From assembly GCA_935421135.1 (NCBI GenBank), contig OW285191.1, forward strand, positions 8,441,504-8,505,503: DNA of 64,000 bases, given 5' to 3'. The position numbers were made by a program, and so were the translations under genes. The DNA is from Bugulina stolonifera (Eukaryota; Bryozoa; Gymnolaemata; Cheilostomatida; Bugulidae). Each line of letters opens with the position of its first letter. Position 1 is the stretch's first letter. Positions 28,501-39,951 of the stretch are shown in pieces. The notes beneath the pieces are model-generated. The model saw only the letters and a program-made list of their open reading frames with translations, searched no databases and was not told where the DNA came from.

Positions 28501-29349
28501 GATCGGAAAAGTCTTAGTCAGCAAATAATATTTAATAATTTAATATTTAATCTGACAGAAACCACGATGAGCTGTTTACCATCGCTGGACTATATATCCG
28601 TATCATGATATAGATGGTAATGTAGTATACCTTCAGATCTTCGTCTCTCGAGATGTACACGTTACGTCTTAGGTGCACTTGTGGCTTCTGTAGATGTAAC
28701 AGCTTTTCACTGACTGTCGTGTACTTCCGCAGGTACACCGGCCATTTGGCAAACAGTTGCACAGGACAGTGATTCGGCTTCAGTTGTAATTCTAAATCAA
28801 TGTGCCATTCATCTTAGTCAAATCCACAAGATAACAGCATCAACTTGCAATAGCTGATGACCACTAGTGAGCCCTAGTGACCGCTAGTGACATAAACACA
28901 AATAATCCAAGACGTATGCGAGTGCAATAGCCTGTGAACTTACCCAGATCAGACGAGACAAGCCAGAGACTAAGAACCCGTCTCGCCTCTGCCGAGTTGA
29001 CTCCTAGACTCTCGATAATACTATCCATAATTTCTGTGGCCTGTGTGTGCTGGTCTATTAGCAATGTGACATGTGTGAGGTCCGGTAGACAAACATGCAG
29101 CTCCAATACTGAAAAGGTACAAATAAACTTAATCAGTGCACACTTGTTAGATCTACAGAAAGTATTAATGTACCTCAAAAGTTAAAATTCATTGGGTCTA
29201 GGCCATTGTACTTTAGTAATCAATTACTTACGGCTGTGTCTGTTTCCACTTTTTGAAACCTGCCTAGATATATCAGAAGGCTTTTCCCCATCTGTATCCA
29301 GCCTAATCCGTGTCAATTCAATTCCATCATCGTGCTTGTTTCCGCTCAT
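22544..29349 (-). CDS. FRMD8: FRMD8-like FERM-domain protein
   Basis: Ten exons in minus order: 29349-29232, 29108-28944, 28791-28631, 28172-28006, 27507-27307, 25457-25337, 24877-24820, 24242-24091, 23527-23338, 22635-22544. Phases agree throughout and give 474 aa; human FRMD8 is about 464. Family landmarks in order: LSLWLVSSDL then LQLKPNHCPVQLFAKWP (F1/F2 border), LRRNVYISRDEDLKVTDEE, EARCNIMNGTYPC, LQYGPYDEKEH (F2), LPYYG then VFFDGF (start of the FERM C lobe), DGIFVITSEKQ, LGILYEDLTWEYIPGE, and the C-lobe helix RLVDAFIETC. The tail is Ser-rich and basic. In vertebrates FRMD8 (iTAP, Bili) binds iRhoms to stabilise the iRhom-ADAM17 sheddase complex and was also described as a Wnt/LRP6 modulator. 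It acts at the cytoplasmic face of the plasma membrane and endosomes. Convergent with SRF. Confidence 0.9.
27185..27221. repeat. Perfect 37-bp palindrome
   Basis: Two 18-bp arms, left CATAGACGTATGCACACA, are exact reverse complements around one central C. It lies between FRMD8 exons 5 and 6 (intron). Confidence 0.9.
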
Positions 29350-32300
29350 TTTTCAATTATTTGAGACGATCATGAGCTTACAATCTGAATCTGAAAAATT
29401 TAAATATTTATGGCAAAGTTTTACTAAACATCACTGCAAAATTAAAAAATACTTGCATTTAACCACATGGCAGGCAATACAAAGCAAGCTAGATCCTTAC
29501 GCCGTGTTATACATGCTGTTTTTAATGGGAAACCAACTATATGCAGATCCTTTTCCAACCAATTAGTATAACATTTTAAACATAGTTTTGAACAATTGAT
29601 CAGCTGCGAGATGATGTTAGGCCTAAGTTAAGTGATTTCAGAATTTGACTCTGTATCAGAAAGGAGACGGTTGAAACCCTAAAAAGAAGTCATGCTCACT
29701 TTCCTCAGGATTATCAAAAACTTTTGTTTAGCATGAACCGATTTAGGAAACAAGTTTGCAACTGACCTGGTGTTAATTAACTGAGTAAACATGAGAAATA
29801 TCATTATGTACAGATTTGGGCAATTCTTGTTTCCAGGAAAAATTTCAACATCAGCCTATTTTCAAGAAGTCATGGATTTCACGTGTCTGAGTGAGTTAAT
29901 ACAAGATAAGTGTGAAACATGAACATGTATGGGTACAGTCTACACAGATAACATGACTATTACAGCACTATACAATGACTGTACTGCCTGAGCAAGTAAA
30001 TAGAAAATGGATTGAAGCCTGGACAGTTTACAGAGCACAGCTAATATTGCATGCTTAATTTAACACACGCCTAGGATGGTGGCGTGGGTCCCTATAGCCG
30101 CTCCTGCTTGTTTCCCCGGTACTTTGCTACAAATTTTAATCGTGCCTCTTGCCTACGTTCTACCAAGGTTTTAAGATTGATTCAAAATCCAAGTGCAACA
30201 TCTTTTTCTCTGCTATTGACATTTACGTTAAACCATACGGTTCTTTGTTGTACCATTTCAATATGATTTATGTTCCGGGTCGTAATGGTATTTAATAACT
30301 GGGTTGCGCAGAATGGTCTGTTTTAAACCATGTTGATTAGCAGAAACAACCTTGTCTATGTATTCCTTCCAATAGCACAAAGTTATTGCAAAATCATTAC
30401 TGCGTGCAAGTGCATGAAGTAATGATATATGCCTACATGTAGGTGCCAAGCTTACTCTTCGTCAGGGTCGTGGCTCCTAGTTGAGGATCATCAGAATATG
30501 AACATCATAGAAAATTGAAAACAATGCCATCTACCGTTAACTATAAACTTATAAATATTCATCCACTGTATTCCATTATGATTAGTCTCAATCTCAATCT
30601 GATATCAAAATAATTCAATTCATTTTGATTTCGATTAATTGCTATAGATTATCATCATAATGATAAGTCTACATGAACAATGGCCAATTTTAAACATATT
30701 GTTATTATTAATCAATTATAATAAAATTATTTCACTTTGGAGGCTCTATTTATTGCTTTGTTGGACTAGTTATTGGTATTTTAGCTTAGTTTAGTTACTA
30801 ATAGTTAGTTTTTATTAGCAATTATCACAATCACAGTCAAAAATATGAAATACAATAGTTATAGTATGTAGCAACATTTATTAATTATAAGATAATTGAA
30901 TAAAATATAACATAATATAATTTTAATATTATATAAATAATAAAATAAAATATTTTAAAATATCAAATATAAGCTTCACTTTATATACTTCATTTATTGT
31001 TCAATTAATAAACCATATTATTTATACAGCAATTATAATAATGATTACAATAATGTAATTGTTATTGCAATTTATGCATAATATAATTATTAATTAATTA
31101 AATAATAAATTAAAATTAATTATTCCAGCGATAACAAGCTAAACAGTTATCATCATAAACTAGCATGTATGCACACTGTATCTACCGGTAGATGGGCTTT
31201 ATTTATAGAGGACAGGTGTGGGTTCTCATAATATGAAATCAACCATATAATTGTCATTAAATTTTAATTTGGAATTATCTCAATTATAACTTAGAGTTCT
31301 ATTATGCCGGAAGTATAGTGGAGAGCAGCACAGAGCCATTAGGGATTGTTTACGATTGGTACACTATTCCCCCGACAAAGTAACAAGTGCAACAGACGCA
31401 GGCAATTACCTTGACATAGAATTCTAGCCCGAGAATGAGTAATTTAAGAACGTCTTTGCCGGAGTATGGTCGAGCATTACCTGCTTAGTCCAGGTATGAA
31501 TATATCAAAAACCTAATAAAATAATTAAAATGTAAAATTAAAAATGTTGAAATCATCTTGTTTATATTATAATTATTAGTTATTACTTTATTGCCATTTA
31601 AATTTATATCAATGTTATTTATACTGAATTGTAATTATTTTCAGTAAGACCATACTTTTTACACAAAAAGGTGGGAACCCTAATATTTAAATGGAGCATA
31701 AGAATTGATGTTTTATTTTAATTTTAATTTTCATTTTGGCTAAGTAACTAAATAATAATAACTCTTTAAAAAAGCTTACACAAATAGGAAAGCAATAAGA
31801 ATTGAATTGTGAATTGATTTGTAGTTGATCTATTCTATATAACTTGATATTAACTTGAGTTTCTGGAGATATGTAAAGATTTAACTTTTAACTTGAAACC
31901 TTTAATTTGTCACTAAAACTCTTGTGAATTGGGAGAGTCCCAACTAGGAGTTGGCCATGGCAACTTGAGTTTCAAAGATGTAACTTAAACTTGAAAACCT
32001 CTGAAAATACATATTTTCATGCTATTATTATACATATATTTATTTTTAGTTTTACATATAATTATAATAGTCAAATGATCATCATAGTCTAATGTTCTTT
32101 CTGGTAATCTTTAGGACTAGACTAATAGCCTATAATTAATAGTATATTAATAGTTAATATACGTAAATTTAGTTTTTTTGTTTTCCAGTTTCACATAACA
32201 ATGTTTTTTGTGTTTTCTTTTGGGATTAGGTTGGTACTATTATAGGCATATATGCAACCATATACATGGCTTATAACTCTTTCTGATCTGGAACATTGCG

Positions 32301-33140
32301 AGACCTACGAAGGGCCATCTAGAAAAAAGTATAGAAAATTATGAGATCTGCGACGCAATAGGCCTATATAATAAAAAGAAAAAATGGTTTCCCAGAATCC
32401 GTTGCATTCAATATTTCTTCATGTTTGTAAACACACAATAATCTGAGCTGCAAGGTAATAGCCTATCTTTTTACGTTGAAGGATAAAATACAATCCTAAA
32501 TCGCTATGCCTGTTATGAAATAACTAATGATACTTATAAAAAAATTAAAACAAATATGCAACATTTAAAATAAAACTATAAAAAACATTTTGGTCATTTC
32601 AAACTGGACTGTGTTCCTATCTTAACTAACGGAAAAGCTTTTAAATAAAAAATAACCTGAATCCTGAAGCTAATTCTATTAAATTATTCATATTATAATG
32701 ATCAACCTGGGCAGCGTGCGTCCTCCTGACCAGAACATGCTCTAAAGCGACTTACAGACTGTGGTTTCAGAGGTGTTTCCACTGCCTGATGGATAGTAAT
32801 CATATATGTGGTAGGTCTAGGCCGACCTCTTATGACAACAACCCTATGTATGGATATTTGCGCAAGTAACAGGATTAACATGCAAAATGTCAAGTCCAAG
32901 CTGTTACGATTTCCTAGTTGATCTGAGTACTCCCAAGTCTTACACGTAGTTCCAGTTGCCTTGTGACCACTAGAAATTATAATGAGTAGTCAAGTAGAGA
33001 GCGATGTGGCTGTATTGCCAGTAACAAGTAGACTAAAAAGTCAAGCATTATTCTCAGTTCGATTTATAGGTACCTGTAACCCAACACTGCTAACCTTAGG
33101 TAATTTATGTCTACAATTTTATTATCATTATTTCCTTTTT
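29350..33140. other. AT-rich intergenic region
   Basis: About 3.8 kb between the divergent FRMD8 and Salvador genes. The part at about 30590-31130 and again 31500-32170 is extremely AT-rich with runs of AATTAT-type sequence. Open frames are short and unsupported. A polypyrimidine tract plus AG at 33131-33142 looks like the end of a Salvador 5'-UTR intron. Confidence 0.5.
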
Positions 33141-33152
33141 AGATCACGTAAA

Positions 33153-36100
33153 ATGCCAACAAAAGGTAAAAAGAAGAAATCGCACACGTCGGAAGGGATA
33201 GTTGGCAAGTATATAAAGAAGGAATCACCATCAGTTATCCCTAGACGTAAGTTGATAGATTGACTCTCAGTTTAATAGCCATCAGGTTTAGCAAATCCAA
33301 TCATGACTCATCATCTGGGCATGCCTACTATGTGGGTGTGTTCTTGGCTAAGATGGCAATAGGTAGCTAATTGAAATCACCAGTGGGATTGTTCCAATAT
33401 GATTTGATAAAATGTCCTTGAAAGTGACCTTATTTATTTATTGATAATAGCCTATATTTGGTTTGTAGCTGGAGTTTACCAATCCTCTAAATCGGTGCAT
33501 GCGAGTACAGATGACAGACCAAGGGGTCAGCTACCATTTGCTACACCTAGACATGTCATGCCAGGGCTTCGTACAGCTTACTCTACTAATTCAAACTCAG
33601 TACCTGTTAGTAACCAAACTGTGCGCCAGCAGGATCCTGGCTATCACAGATATCAACCAATAAGGCAGCCAACTACTAAACCGGTTTCACTCCGTGGACC
33701 CAATGGTAGGTGTTATCACACACAGTCTCCCCAAATGTTATATCTATAGACTTACTGATGGTACTATATGTTACTAATCCTTTCCTACTGCACAGTGGTA
33801 ACACCACATTATGATGTTATAATAGTAATAGTTGCTGGGGCATTGGTAAATGGAACAGGCATTATAGATTGCCACTCTGTATAATGTTGTAGGTTTATAT
33901 TATATAAATCTGTTTTTGTAGATGGCTTTGCAACCAAAGCTGCTCCTGTTGTTGATGCTGAGAAGATACTTAGCAAAGTAGAGTTTGCAAATAGAAGGGG
34001 ACAGGCAGTGAGGTACCCCAACCCTAGCAGGCAGGTGGATAGTTTCCTGGCTAGTAGACAGGTGGATAACCGATACACTAGTAGACAACCAGAGAGCATC
34101 CTCTCTAACAGACAACCTGATACTCCAAGGGTTTGTACACATTCTCTGTGGACTGTTTCCTTTCTGATCATCAACAATATGCTCTACGATCCACATTGTA
34201 GCATAAAAGTTAATTTGTATACTAAAATTTATATTATAATTATTTTAATGTGTTTTATATGCCTTGTGGTCATTTATTGGAGTCATTTTGTATGTAAATC
34301 CTAGCTTTGTTGCTGCAGGAGATTTCAACCAATCACCATTCAGCTGTTGACTACTCAAACAGACCGTTACCTAGGCAACCATATCAAGTACTAAGCAATA
34401 ACTCACCATCTCCTGAGGTAGCACGTCGTTCACGTCAGCAGCAGATACCGTCTATTGGAGAGGAGCAACTAGCCTCACAGTTCCAGCACGTGGATCTGAC
34501 ATCTGACAGCATATCTGGTTAGTCTCTGCTTAGCCTTTGGTCTTATGTATTGTATGTATCATTTAATGAGGAGCTGTGCCTGCCAGCCCTTACATAGATT
34601 AGCAGCCCATGTGTAGATTTAACGACTCACCAAATATAATATATTCATGGAGCTGGCATCAAGACTTCTTACCTGCAACTAAAGATATTTTGTGTTGAAT
34701 GAGTTATCTTTCTCTGTGTGTACTATGATTAGAATACTGGACGGAATATTTAACATTGTAGAAATGGAAGAAGCTCATCAGATACAGCAGTACCACATGG
34801 AGAAGAGGATATTGTATGCACAGCAGGCTAATAAAGAGATGTTAGATTGTCATAGACCTGCTAATGCTCAGCAACTCAACAGCTCTAGTCATGCTAATAG
34901 TAATTTATATAAAGTCCAACATATCAGTAATAGTAATGGTGCTACATCTGTACTCAACACCCCTTCATCTTCCTCTCTATCTGCTAAGCTATCCTCTACC
35001 AGTATTCAGACTTCCACCAGGTAAGTTATACAATATTATATCATTCATGTTGTTATTATATTCTGTTTTGGTCTAACAATTTCGCATTAATAGTTTAATG
35101 GTTTGCCAGATGGTCACAAGTTTTGGAAAAACTGTGATGGTGTGAATGAGCGCGTGAAAACGAGGTCATCGCAATTTTGAGAATACTGCACGGAATTTGG
35201 CCAAAACTTGTGCTCTGTCCTACAAGTATCAATAAGAGTATATTGTTCTGCTTTTTAGAATTACGAAAGTGAACTTCTAGTTTTTTAAAATAACCGAAAT
35301 TTTCTTCATGGTGGCCTATCGGTACAAGCCCTCATCTCCGAGCCACGCGTTGTAAGATCACTTATTGAGAAATGCCTTCACACATCCTTCTGTGCATGTA
35401 ATGTATAGCTTGTACAACGTTATGCTGCTACATTGTGTTTGTAGTACACTGACTGGTCACATGTCATCCCATGACTCTCTTCAGCAGGTGCCCTCTAGCA
35501 TTGTACCATATGGTAAGCTATTTTCTTACTTTCATTACTGCCGCCGAACTTTCTTTATTATCAAGCGCACCTTTATTATTATGTAATACGAACTGTTATG
35601 AGTTTAATCCTCATTTGATACACTTCGGCCACTACTTCTAAATGTTTGTAGTCTCAATGCACAACCAATTGAAGTGCTATCGACGTAAATATAATGTGAT
35701 TATTGTCATATGGACATATGGATGGTACAGTACAGTGTGATGAAATACATGTTCATTTTGTTCAATATGAGGAGCATGGATGTGAAAATATATTCTGTTA
35801 TAATTATGTTGTCATACAAATACCTTGTATGTACAGGCATACATGTATATATTGTTATTCCAATACCTTGTATGTGCAGGCATACATGTATATATTGTTA
35901 TACCAATGCCTTGTATGTACAGGCATGCATGTATATATTGTTATACCAATAGCTTGTATGTATTGTATATTGTCAGCAAACCAACAGACATCAGGGATGG
36001 ACACTCTCTATCTCAACTATACACCTCAGTCAGTGGCCTCTGCTGCCATTCCTGGATATCGGCCTCCTGGAACACCGAATACTGGTAGATACGCATACTA

Positions 36101-38613
36101 TGTATATACGTACATGTACATGTGTGGATGTACAACTTACCAAGTGGGGAGCCCACACTCTCCGCTGACTTGACCATTAGCAGTGATACTATAACTGTTT
36201 CCTTGATTTCTAATTATTTTACAGTTGACATTATTGTTCATCAAGCTAATATATATTATGATAGTAATAAGACATCAGGCTATTTAGTCATCAGTATCTG
36301 GTAAGATAGCCTATCGTTATGTTACTGGATTTGTCATCACATGATTAACTCAGGCTACCTAAATTATTTACTCAAAAGTCAAGAATTATGATTCTCCTAT
36401 TTGCATGTATATGCTGCTAACATTACGTGGATGTTGGTAGAATTAGAAGAAATCCCGCTGCCACCTGGTTGGTCAGTAGATTTCACTCTCAGAGGTAGGA
36501 GGTACTATGTGGATCATAACAGTCAAACAACACACTGGAGTCATCCTCTCGAGAAGGAGTCTCTACCCACTGGATGGGAGAGGGTAAGTCATGTCACTGT
36601 AATAGTACTATTACTAATACATTACGTACATGTTGAACAGGTGCCCTATTATACTGTAATAGTACTATTACTAATACATTACCTACACGTTGAACAGGTG
36701 CCCTATTATACTGTAATAGTACTATTACTAATACATTACCTACACGTTGAACAGGTGCCCTATTATACTGTAATAGTACTATTACTAATACATTACCTAC
36801 ACGTTGAACAGGTGCCCTATTATACTGTAATAGTACTATTACTAATACATTACCTACACGTTGAACAGGTGCCCTATTATACTGTAATAGTACTATTACT
36901 AATACATTACCTACACGTTGAACAGGTGCCCTATTATACTGTAATAGTACTATTACTAATACATTACCTACACGTTGAACAGGTGCCCTATTATACTGTA
37001 ATAGTACTATTACTAATACATTACCTACACGTTGAACAGGTGCCCTATTATACTGTAATAGTACTATTACTAATACATTACCTACACGTTGAACAGGTGC
37101 CCTATTGTACTGTAATAGTACTATTACTAATACATTACCTACACGTTGAACAGGTGACCTATTATACTGTACGCACATGATACTGTTGCTGACATTGGTA
37201 GACTTCCCTTTTCAGATCATCTATCTATTTAAATTGAATTTGAGTGAAGAGCCTGTCGCACTACATAAGTCACCTGTTAGTCACTTCATTTCCTGTCAAT
37301 GTACAATTAACAGTTCATTAGCCTGTAGCTGTACTTGCGTTATCCGGTCTGTCCTGTTTGAGCAGATTTGGAACGACAGGAAGTACATTTCCTCCACTAT
37401 ACTGTCTTGGTATTATTACACATGCATATACATATACGTGACTTTATAGTATACAGATATATTCTATATTGCTTCAGGTGGACTCACATGAACATGGTAC
37501 CTATTACGTCAACCACCTGACTAAGATGGCACAGTTCAACCACCCGTGTGCAATTGTCTTACCTCAACAGGATGCTGTAGCTCCCACCACAGAGAGTGAC
37601 TACACTGGTGTGGCTCTACAGCAGAATACACAGGCAGTGTCAGCTGCTGTGGCAGCCCATAGACGGGTACCCAGTCTACTCTCTCCTAATCAAAACAATG
37701 AAGGTTAGTAGGAACTTGGACTATGTACATAAAGAGCATCTGTTTTACTGAAATGGCTGACTTGCTCAAGTTATATGGATCGCTTAGTTTCAATACTATT
37801 AGTTGCCACAAGTTGGATAGAAACATGTTTTGGAATCATCGTTATTGTATTTTTGTATGCTAGAGTAGGATTATTCCTTGGAGGTCAACCGTTTATTATA
37901 GGTTTACTAAGCTTGATATGGCCGGCATTATGTAAATGAAGATTTTTATATCTCGACATGTAGAAGAAAATGATAACTCTGTGAAGTGGTTATCTATAAT
38001 GTTTATATGGGTGGGAAATTTAGATGTTTAATTTTGGGGCATTTCTCTTGCAGCCATCTACAGATTAGTCAACCTTATTCCAGTATTTAAAATTATTAAT
38101 ATTTGTTGGAGTTGGCTCCCCCTGATAAAGCAGGAGTAACATGAGGAAGCAACTTCCTTATTTTGGTAATAATACCATACCTATTAAATAGACTCCATGC
38201 AATAATATACTGTATAGATGAATTTAATGTTTGTAGATATACCTGAGTGGTTGTGGGTATTCTTTAAAGCTCCTGTAGAACATGATCACAAGCTAAAGGT
38301 AAGGTGGTGTAATTCATGAGATTATAAATCCGAGATGCAAAAATTTAACTAACAATTGGCAGTCATTCTAGTTTTTGATGATTACTGCAATAAACTTGAG
38401 GACGTCATTCTTACCTAATAGTGTGACTATTATTATGTACCATGTGTTTAATAGTGGGACCTCTTTAGCCTCGGAGAGCTGGACACGTTTAACAAACAAA
38501 TGATGAGAATCTACAAAAAGGAACTCGAAGATCTAGTTATGGGTTACGAAGCTTACATCCAGGCTATTTATCTCAAGATGGAGAAGACTAAACCCAGAAA
38601 CCCTCCGCAATAG
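33153..38613 (+). CDS. SAV1: Salvador, WW and SARAH scaffold of the Hippo pathway
   Basis: Eleven coding exons: 33153-33246, 33469-33705, 33922-34130, 34319-34517, 34762-35020, 35445-35512, 35977-36084, 36441-36583, 37478-37703, 38237-38298, 38455-38613; 587 aa, nearer Drosophila Salvador in length than human SAV1 (383). The N terminus is basic and includes GKYIKKESP, matching the human GKYVKKE motif. A long polar region follows. WW1 spans about 397-431 (LPPGW, RRYYVDH, THWSHP). WW2 spans about 433-463 ([20 protein letters not shown]) with Phe459 in place of the second Trp. The C-terminal SARAH domain begins near 515 ([11 protein letters not shown]) and continues to the stop. Salvador bridges the Hippo/MST kinase, through SARAH pairing, to Warts/LATS and substrates. 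An ATG at 32982 is in frame upstream, but an acceptor at 33142 suggests it is 5' UTR. AATAAA at 38615-38620 nearly abuts the stop. Confidence 0.94.
35821..35955 (+). repeat. 43-bp tandem repeat in Salvador intron 6
   Basis: Three near-identical 43-bp units at 35821-35863, 35864-35906 and 35907-35949 (core CTTGTATGTACAGGCATACA) and a partial fourth unit. The partial unit runs into the splice acceptor of exon 7 at 35976. Confidence 0.85.
36594..37170 (+). repeat. 57-bp minisatellite in Salvador intron 8
   Basis: About ten units of 57 bp (core GTAATAGTACTATTACTAAT then CACGTTGAACAGGTGCCC). Middle units are identical and the first and last carry a few changes. The array begins about 10 bp after the exon 8 donor. 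Because 57 is a multiple of three and no stop falls in the frame, the exon 8 reading frame stays open to 37180. The minus strand is open as well. Neither looks like a real protein: the repeat reads as a hydrophobic 19-residue unit. Confidence 0.95.
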
Positions 38614-38620
38614 TAATAAA

Positions 38621-39951
38621 CATTTATATTATTGCGATTTAATTATGGGATAATTCGGGAAATACCCAGGTATTAGACCATATCATAGGCTTTACATTGT
38701 AACCATATATCTAACAATTGGAAGCACATTTACTGCTGTAACTAACTAATGACGAAAAGAAAAGAAACTCGGGTTTGTCCAGGTTTCTGCTAATACTAAC
38801 TTGCTGTGCGTGAATTCTCACATTTTCTTGGGCCACCTTTGGCATGATCTGAGCTGATAGCAGGGTACTAGATCTGGTTCAAATGAGTAAATCATTATGC
38901 TCTTTATCAAATTATGCAAAGTCAAAAACATATAGACTAACCCTCAAGAAGATGCTATAACTGGTACTTTCTATGTCTGCTTATATACTCCTTTCTCTCC
39001 TGCCTATTGCTTCTCAAGTTTAATTTTAAAAATGGCAGTTTACATTTTAGTATAGTAAAATTTTAGAAACGGAAGCAATGATAAATATACTATATAGTGT
39101 AGCATATAGGTGAATTCTTCAGTCCTCATTTTGTCTTTCTGTTATTACATGCAGCTATAAATTTAAATGATATTTTCAAGCTCTGAATTATATTTTATGG
39201 AAATATTCATTGTGTAATTGGTCCTTGAAGTAAACATTCCCTGCGTTGCTAAAGCCCATGACTTGCTCATTTGTCACGCTCATTTATACTCTCTAAATGC
39301 TTTGTTCACCATGTCAATTTCTTGTGTTTAGCGTCACGTTTTTTATAGACATTGCTGTCGCTCAAGTCCCACCCACTATTGCAGTTCCGTCAGGTCGGCT
39401 CATTATATTATTATTATCTTTGCAATAAAGTTAGTTTTTCTCACTGAAGTTGGCAACTATTTTGTTATAGTAAAAGGAATTATCTATTTTTTAGGCTTTA
39501 TCCCAATCTATGATTATATATATTTGCAGTATTTGTAGTATTATATTTAACATATTTTTGGTATTTTATTGTACCAATAATAAATGCTTTAGTGAGCTCA
39601 CACCCAAAATTCAACATCTTTATATAGTTTGAGCAGATTGCTTGCTATCCTTTAGATAACAACATAATAGCTACTTTTAATAGAGGATATATTCCTTTCA
39701 TCATAAAGAAGTTGTACAAAATTAGGTATATACATGTACATTGTACAATGTGTTTAGTATTATAAATATTACACTTGTACAACAGATCAAATAAATTCTC
39801 TATGTTGATCATATCTAATCCAATAGAAAAAATTAAAACCTGGTACAAATCATAAATTATTTTCAAAAGATAATTACATGTACAATGTATATTATAGTAT
39901 AATAATATTTTACAAATTGAAGCTAAAAATTGGTATTTCATTATTAAGAAA
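38621..39951. other. Convergent 3' region between Salvador and CFAP73
   Basis: AT-rich. A minus-strand AATAAA (TTTATT at 39565-39570) could end the CFAP73 transcript. No further gene seen. Confidence 0.45.

Noticed and set aside
36594..37178. 194-codon minus-strand open frame
   Set aside because: Reverse reading of the 57-bp minisatellite inside the Salvador intron.
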